NCBI GenBank assembly: GCA_038222915.1
Contig: JBBRHH010000141.1
Coordinates: 1 to 11,930 of the forward strand
DNA length: 11,930 nt
Reading direction: 5' to 3'
Source: JBBRHH01 sp038222915
GTDB taxonomy: Bacteria; Planctomycetota; Phycisphaerae; Tepidisphaerales; Tepidisphaeraceae
Shown: positions 7,758 through 11,930 of the stretch, piece after piece
How positions within the stretch are numbered: position 1 is the stretch's first letter
Layout: the number at the start of each line of letters is the position of its first letter
Program-made: the position numbers and the translations under genes
The notes under the pieces: model-generated
Seen by the model: only the letters and a program-made list of their open reading frames with translations
Databases searched by the model: none
Told to the model about the DNA's origin: nothing

Positions 7758-8303
7758 ATGTCAGGAACAGAGCCAAAACGAACGAAGCTGGCCGACCCGG
7801 TGACGGAGAAGGACCATTTCCAGGGGCCGTTTGATGCGCCGTTGACGCTGCTGGAATATGGGGACTACGAATGCCCGCACTGCCTGCATGCGTATCCGAT
7901 CGTGAAGGAAGTGCAGCGACGGTTGGGGAATCGGCTGCGGTTTGTGTTCCGGAATTTTCCGCAGAACAGCGTGCATCCGCATGCGAGCGTGGCAGCACAG
8001 GCGGCAGAGGCGGCGGCAGCGCAGGGGAAGTTCTGGCCGATGCACGATCTTCTGTATAAGAACCAGGCGGACCTGGCGAATCTCAACTTCAACCATGCGG
8101 CGCTGAAGGTGGGCCTGGAGATTTACCGATTTGAGGCGGATTTATCGTCGGAGATCTTTTCGCATCGGGTGCGGACGGATTTTCAGGGCGGGCTGCGAAG
8201 TGGGGTGGATGGCACGCCGGCGTTCTTTATCAATGAGACACGGTATAGCGGTGCGATTGAGGCGGATGCTCTGGTCGAGGCATTGGACGCGGCCAATTCA
8301 TAG
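7758..8303 (+). CDS. DsbA-family thiol oxidoreductase, CPHC active site, no signal peptide
   Basis: This is a 181-residue thioredoxin-fold protein. DHFQGPFDAPLTLLEYGDYECPHC (19-42) carries the beta strand and active site, C39-P40-H41-C42, the same dipeptide as E. coli DsbA, which is typical of an oxidising centre. FRNFPQNSVHPHA (64-76) is typical of the bacterial DsbA/FrnE-like subgroup, followed by an Ala-rich helix and GKFWPMHDLLY (90-100). The inserted helical domain lies in the middle. The cis-proline loop is GVDGTPAFFIN (149-159), with P154. There is no signal peptide, so the protein should be cytoplasmic; similar domains occur beside or fused to NhaA-type antiporters in other bacteria. 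GAAAGGA (7748-7754) precedes the ATG by only 3 bases. The gene is divergent from the zinc finger/HEAT operon and sits upstream of the subtilase gene, which has its own promoter. Confidence 0.93.
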   Translation: MSGTEPKRTKLADPVTEKDHFQGPFDAPLTLLEYGDYECPHCLHAYPIVKEVQRRLGNRLRFVFRNFPQNSVHPHASVAAQAAEAAAAQGKFWPMHDLLYKNQADLANLNFNHAALKVGLEIYRFEADLSSEIFSHRVRTDFQGGLRSGVDGTPAFFINETRYSGAIEADALVEALDAANS

Positions 8304-8348
8304 CAATATTGTATAAATATTTGACGCCGGGCGAACACGACCGATAAT
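8304..8348 (+). promoter_or_regulatory. Sigma70-like promoter of the subtilase gene with AT-rich upstream element
   Basis: TTGACG (8321-8326), a 16-bp spacer and GATAAT (8343-8348) match five of six bases at both hexamers. Directly upstream, 8305-8321 is strongly AT-rich with two AATATT words (8305-8310 and 8316-8321), like an UP element, unusual in this G+C-rich window. Transcription would start near 8355 and leave a ~60-base leader before the ATG at 8415. Confidence 0.65.
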
Positions 8349-8414
8349 ACATGAGCGACCGAACCCTACGATTGGGCCTTGGAGGGCTTTTTTGGGCGGC
8401 TGTGAGGGTATTTG

Positions 8415-10223
8415 ATGTGTCGACCCACGCGCGCCCGGCGCGCGAGTTTTTTCATCGCTGCAAGCCTGGCGGTTTCGCTGCGCTGTTTTGCGGCCGACGC
8501 GCCGGCTGGCAAGGTGCTATTGCCGCAGCAGGCGACGCCGTACGTGCCGGTCGTTGAAACGATCGATGCTGACCAGACTTTTGACGCCCAGACGGAACTT
8601 CAGAGCGATCTGCCGTCGCAGTTCAACGGCTTGAACATCAATAATTTCCTGGGGGCAAACCGATTTTACAGTGCGGGGATCACTGGACAGGGCGCGATTG
8701 TGGCGAATGTGGAAGGCGGGCAGATCTGGGGCGGGCCGAGCGGGCATGAGACGCTGACACAAGTGACCAATTACACGACTGGGACGGGGGCGATCAATGA
8801 GGCCGACCGACATGCGACGTGGGTTGGGATGACGATCGCGGGACGGAATGGGGGGACGAACCAGGGGACGTTTCAGACTGGGATTGCGCCGGGGGCGGAT
8901 TTGCGGTCGGGAGGGATTGCGACGTCGTGGACGGCGGGATCGACGCCGGGGAATCCGCGGCACAATGCTGGATTTACGGATACGCCGACATCGTGCTTTA
9001 CCGCTTATAAGCCGCTGTTTGGGACCGCGGACGTGATCAACAGCAGTTGGGGATATACCGATGCGGCGGGCGCGCTGTCGACTACGAAGGGATTGGATGG
9101 ATTGGCGAAAGCCAGCCCGCAAACGACATTTGTTGTTGCGGCGGGCAATTCCGGGCCAGGTGCGAACACGGTCGCCGGTCCGGCGTCGGGGTATAACAAC
9201 ATCAGTGTTGGGGCATACGGGAACGCCAATGCTTACGATACCGTCGCGAGTTTCAGCAGCCGGGGGCCACAAAGCTATTCTGACCCTGTGCATGGAACGA
9301 TCGGTAGTGCACGAGCACCCATCGATATTTCAGCCCCCGGGATGGACCTGGTATCGGCGTATTATGGAGGTCAAACAGGTGGGAACCGCCCGCAGATTGG
9401 CGGTTCAGCGGACGGGCCGGCCGGCGGACCGAATTTCTACAGCTCGGGCCTTGCGGGAACGAGTTTCGCGGCGCCGATTGTGGCGGGAGCGGCCACACTT
9501 CTCGACAGCGCCAGCTACAACACGCCGACCGTCACTTCTGACGTGAATTCGCGGGATGCACGGGTGATTAAGGCGGTTCTGTTGAATTCGGCGACGAAGA
9601 CGCCGGGATGGAACAATGGTCAATCGCTGGTTGGCGGGGTCATTCAGACCAGTCAATCGCTGGATTACGCCGTCGGCGCTGGTCTGGTGAACTTGAACGC
9701 AGCGTATGACCAGTACCTTGGTGGAACGACGGACCTTGCAGGAACGGGCGGGGGCGCGGTGGCGGCGGAGGGATGGGACTATGGCACAGTTTCGCCAGGC
9801 GGCCATACCGACTACGCGATCACTCCGGCACTTGTCGGTGGGACGACGTTGACCGCGACGCTGGATTGGTTTCGCGATCGGACGTATGTGAGCACGATCA
9901 GCACGACGGACAACGCATTTCGCGATTTGGATCTGCAGATCTGGGACAGCACGTTTACGACGCTGATTGCCCAGTCCAATAGCACCTACAATGATGTGGA
10001 ACACCTGTCGTTTACGCTTCCGGCGACTGGCAGCTATGGGATTCGAGCCGTTTACACGCAGACGGTGTTTGGTGCGGCCGCGACGGAGACGTTTGGGCTG
10101 GCCTGGGCGGCCACGCCTGTGCCAGAGCCTGCAATGGCGGTTTTACCGGTAATGGGCGCGCTGATGTTGTTGCGCCGGGGCCGTCGGCGGGGGTTGCCGC
10201 TGCCTGTCGCCTTTAAAAGTTGA
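8415..10223 (+). CDS. Secreted S8 (subtilisin-family) serine protease with PEP-CTERM sorting tail
   Basis: This is a 602-residue protein, with residues numbered from the ATG at 8415, which has GAGGG 6 bases upstream; the TTG directly before it is a poorer start. The Arg-rich, hydrophobic N-terminus (about 1-27) is a Sec signal peptide. The peptidase S8 domain spans about 80-430. Its first acidic motif reads IVANVEGGQIW, with E100 where subtilases have the catalytic Asp of D-[ST]-G. The His motif is DRHATWVGMTIAG (H133). NSSWG and VVAAGNSGPG (oxyanion-hole N245) follow, and the Ser motif is GTSFAAPIVAGA (S350). Residues ~455-567 form a beta-sandwich resembling a PPC domain (FRDLDLQIWD, LSFTLPATGSYGI). 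The C-terminus has VPEP (569-572), a short membrane segment and an Arg-rich end, which is a PEP-CTERM signal handled by an exosortase. It is likely displayed at the envelope or released. The unusual acid residue leaves activity uncertain. Confidence 0.93.
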   Translation: MCRPTRARRASFFIAASLAVSLRCFAADAPAGKVLLPQQATPYVPVVETIDADQTFDAQTELQSDLPSQFNGLNINNFLGANRFYSAGITGQGAIVANVEGGQIWGGPSGHETLTQVTNYTTGTGAINEADRHATWVGMTIAGRNGGTNQGTFQTGIAPGADLRSGGIATSWTAGSTPGNPRHNAGFTDTPTSCFTAYKPLFGTADVINSSWGYTDAAGALSTTKGLDGLAKASPQTTFVVAAGNSGPGANTVAGPASGYNNISVGAYGNANAYDTVASFSSRGPQSYSDPVHGTIGSARAPIDISAPGMDLVSAYYGGQTGGNRPQIGGSADGPAGGPNFYSSGLAGTSFAAPIVAGAATLLDSASYNTPTVTSDVNSRDARVIKAVLLNSATKTPGWNNGQSLVGGVIQTSQSLDYAVGAGLVNLNAAYDQYLGGTTDLAGTGGGAVAAEGWDYGTVSPGGHTDYAITPALVGGTTLTATLDWFRDRTYVSTISTTDNAFRDLDLQIWDSTFTTLIAQSNSTYNDVEHLSFTLPATGSYGIRAVYTQTVFGAAATETFGLAWAATPVPEPAMAVLPVMGALMLLRRGRRRGLPLPVAFKS

Positions 10224-10230
10224 TCAAATC

Positions 10231-10259
10231 AGGCCGGCCTACCGCACCATTTTTTGCGG
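10231..10259. terminator. Palindrome and small hairpin after the subtilase gene
   Basis: Eight bases after the TGA stop is the perfect 10-bp palindrome AGGCCGGCCT (10231-10240). It is followed by CCGCA (10242-10246) pairing with TGCGG (10255-10259) around a T-rich loop. The T-tract lies in the loop instead of after the stem, so this is not a standard intrinsic terminator, though it is the only structure that could end the transcript. Confidence 0.3.
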
Positions 10260-10312
10260 GGTACGTATCATTCTGTGGGTGCGCGGCAGTTTGCTTCTGA
10301 CACCTGCCGTTC

Positions 10313-10340
10313 TTGATTACCGATACAGCAGTAATACAAT
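10313..10340 (+). promoter_or_regulatory. Sigma70-like promoter of clpC
   Basis: TTGATT (10313-10318), a 16-bp spacer and TACAAT (10335-10340) lie about 97 bases before the ATG of clpC. A direct repeat GGTCA (10342-10346 and 10353-10357), 11 bp apart, follows the -10. I see no CIRCE element or CtsR-like heptad repeat, so the classical clpC heat-shock operators are not visible. Confidence 0.55.
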
Positions 10341-10360
10341 CGGTCAGGTTATGGTCACCC

Positions 10361-10422
10361 CGGCGTCTTTTCGCCGTACGACTTCACCTTTGAACGAGGG
10401 GCCGGTCCTGAAAAGACCGACC
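10361..10422 (+). promoter_or_regulatory. Structured clpC leader with two hairpins
   Basis: CGGCG (10361-10365) pairs with CGCCG (10372-10376) around a 6-base loop. A larger stem forms between GGCCGGTC (10400-10407) and GACCGACC (10415-10422), eight pairs with one mismatch, around a 7-base loop. The second hairpin ends 3 bases before the Shine-Dalgarno AGGAG (10426-10430), close enough to affect ribosome access. Confidence 0.45.
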
Positions 10423-10436
10423 AATAGGAGATGGAC

Positions 10437-11930
10437 ATGTTTGAAAGATTCACGGATCGAGCCCGCAAGGTCATGGCCCTCGCAAACCAGGAAGCACAGC
10501 GCTTCAACCATGAGTACATCGGCACCGAGCACATCCTCCTGGGCCTGGTCAAGGAAGGATCGGGCGTGGGAGCCAACGTCCTGAAGAACCTCGACGTTGA
10601 CCTCCGCAAGGTTCGCCTGGAAGTGGAGAAGCTGGTGAAGAGCGGCCCGGACATGGTGACGATGGGGAAGCTGCCCCAGACCCCCCGCGCCAAGAAGGTG
10701 ATCGAGTATGCCATTGAGGAAGCACGCAACCTCAATCACAACTACGTTGGCACGGAACACCTTTTGCTCGGCCTGCTTCGCGAGCATGACGGCGTGGCGG
10801 CCCAGGTATTGATGAACCTTGGGCTGAAGCTTGAAGAAGTTCGAGAAGAGGTTCTCAATCTACTTGGAGCTGGTGTGGAAAACGAAGAAACCAATGCACC
10901 CGAGAAACAAGGTCAAAAGAGTAAGAGCAAAACCCCTGCCCTGGATTCGTTCGGCCGCGATCTGACGGAACTGGCCCGCGCTGGCGAGCTGGATCCGGTG
11001 ATTGGCCGAAAGAACGAAATCGAACGGGTCATTCAGATCCTGTGCCGCCGCCAGAAGAACAATCCGGTTCTGCTGGGCGAGGCGGGCGTTGGCAAGACTG
11101 CCATCGTTGAAGGACTGGCGCAGATGGTGATCGGCAATCAGGTTCCGGAAATCCTGGTGGACCGCCGCATCGTCGTGCTTGATCTGGCGATGATGGTCGC
11201 GGGCACGAAATATCGCGGCCAGTTTGAGGAACGCATCAAGGCGGTCATGAACGAAGTGCGCCGGGCGAAGAACGTCATCCTGTTTATCGACGAGCTGCAT
11301 ACGCTGGTTGGAGCGGGCGGCGCTGAAGGCGCGATTGACGCTTCGAATGTGCTGAAGCCGGCGCTGTCGCGCGGCGAGATTCAGTGCATTGGCGCTACGA
11401 CGTTCGATGAGTACCGCAAATACATCGAGAAAGATGCGGCCCTTGCACGCCGGTTTCAGCCGATCACGGTTGAGCCGCCGTCGAAGACCGACACGATTGA
11501 AATTCTCAAAGGCCTGCGCGACCGGTACGAGGCGCACCACCGGGTGCAGATTCTCGACGCCGCGCTGGTCGCGGCCGTGGAGATGTCCGACCGTTACATC
11601 ACCGGCCGCTGCCTACCGGATAAGGCAATTGACGTGATCGACGAAGCCGGTGCCCGCATTCGCCTCCGCTCCATGACCAAGCCGCCGAATTTGGCGGACC
11701 TGGAAGAGCAGATCGAGCGGCTGAGCATCCAGAAGGATGAGGCGGTTCGCAACGCCGAGTACGAGGAGGCCGCCCGCCTTCGCGACCAGGCCGAGCAACT
11801 CCGCAAGCAGAAGGAGGAGATGCAGAAGCAGTGGCGCGACAAGGCCAAGGAAGTGGATGGCGTGGTGGACGAGGAAGTCGTCGCCGAGGTCGTTAGCAAG
11901 ATGACCGGCGTGCCGCTCACTCGCCTGGAG
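10437..11930 (+). CDS. clpC: ClpC AAA+ ATPase subunit of the Clp protease, C-terminus beyond window
   Basis: The first 498 residues of a ~820-850 residue protein are present. ClpC unfolds substrates and threads them into ClpP in the cytosol. The start MFERFTDRARKVMALA is the family hallmark and has AGGAG 6 bases upstream. Residues 1-145 hold two Clp_N repeats, each with the GTEH(I/L)LLGL motif; this region binds adaptors and substrates. The first AAA+ module follows a charged linker near 155-180, with Walker A GEAGVGKT (214-221, K220), Walker B VILFIDE (280-286) and IGATTFDEYRKY as sensor/pore-region signature. A UVR-type coiled coil (about 433-470, with YEEAARLRDQAEQLRKQKEE) is the short M-domain that separates ClpC from ClpB. 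The sequence ends in SKMTGVPLTRLE, just before the second AAA+ module with the ClpP-binding loop. Codon choice is richer in C-ended codons than in other plus-strand genes, as expected of a well-expressed gene. Confidence 0.97.
   Translation, partial: MFERFTDRARKVMALANQEAQRFNHEYIGTEHILLGLVKEGSGVGANVLKNLDVDLRKVRLEVEKLVKSGPDMVTMGKLPQTPRAKKVIEYAIEEARNLNHNYVGTEHLLLGLLREHDGVAAQVLMNLGLKLEEVREEVLNLLGAGVENEETNAPEKQGQKSKSKTPALDSFGRDLTELARAGELDPVIGRKNEIERVIQILCRRQKNNPVLLGEAGVGKTAIVEGLAQMVIGNQVPEILVDRRIVVLDLAMMVAGTKYRGQFEERIKAVMNEVRRAKNVILFIDELHTLVGAGGAEGAIDASNVLKPALSRGEIQCIGATTFDEYRKYIEKDAALARRFQPITVEPPSKTDTIEILKGLRDRYEAHHRVQILDAALVAAVEMSDRYITGRCLPDKAIDVIDEAGARIRLRSMTKPPNLADLEEQIERLSIQKDEAVRNAEYEEAARLRDQAEQLRKQKEEMQKQWRDKAKEVDGVVDEEVVAEVVSKMTGVPLTRLE

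Noticed and set aside
7688..7759. N-terminal extension of the zinc finger gene to an ATG at 7759.
   Set aside because: It would add residues without domain character, cross the promoter and overlap the divergent start; the GTG at 7687 has a far better Shine-Dalgarno site.
8351..8557. A 68-codon open frame starting just after the subtilase promoter.
   Set aside because: It overlaps the signal peptide region of the subtilase in another frame, has no ribosome binding site and shows no recognisable features.
10860..11540. A 226-codon minus-strand open frame opposite clpC.
   Set aside because: It lies fully inside a strongly conserved ClpC coding sequence and has no family motifs of its own.
1..11930. 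A defence island, mobile element or CRISPR array.
   Set aside because: There is no transposase, integrase, nuclease, toxin-antitoxin pair, repeat-spacer pattern or terminal inverted repeat; gene content looks chromosomal and stable.

Overview
The window looks like chromosomal DNA of a G+C-rich member of the Planctomycetota. The evidence is a minus-strand gene with the planctomycete-specific PSCyt1-PSCyt2-PSD1 (DUF1549/DUF1553) architecture, a secreted repeat protein of a type I associate with planctomycetes, and a PEP-CTERM subtilase of a planctomycete-like variant. Codon use and the PEP-CTERM protease would fit Phycisphaerae-like lineages, but that finer placement is a guess.

Layout from left to right. 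(1) 1-3316, minus: a large secreted c-type-cytochrome/DUF1549/DUF1553 protein, cut at its C-terminus by the window edge. (2) 3467-5881, plus: a secreted protein made of two tandem copies of a ~275-residue helical module plus a C-terminal jelly-roll-like domain. (3) 5961-6401, plus: an Rrf2-family regulator starting at TTG, with a candidate operator dyad just upstream. (4) 6417-7687, minus: a tightly coupled two-gene operon, with a small UBP-type zinc finger protein followed after 2 bp by a HEAT-repeat protein. (5) 7758-8303, plus: a cytoplasmic DsbA-fold thiol oxidoreductase with a CPHC centre, divergent from the zinc finger operon across a 70-bp promoter region. (6) 8415-10223, plus: a secreted subtilisin-family protease with a PEP-CTERM anchor and Glu where the catalytic Asp is expected, behind a good sigma70-like promoter. 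(7) 10437 to the window end, plus: clpC, the AAA+ unfoldase of the ClpCP protease, with a structured leader, a clear promoter and a canonical Shine-Dalgarno site; it is cut at its C-terminus.

The most interesting parts are the compact zinc finger/HEAT/DsbA cluster, which may be a small redox or protein-quality module, the Asp-to-Glu subtilase, and the duplicated repeat protein whose codon use changes at a domain boundary. Protein-quality functions (ClpC, DsbA-like, protease) lie near each other, but apart from the two-gene operon nothing shows that they are co-regulated.

Genes on the plus strand favour G at third codon positions and genes on the minus strand favour C. The plus strand is therefore G-rich throughout, which creates long spurious antisense open frames. 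I see no tRNA, rRNA, CRISPR array, insertion sequence, integrase or phage gene. No gene-free stretch exceeds 300 bases; the longest is 213 bp, before clpC.
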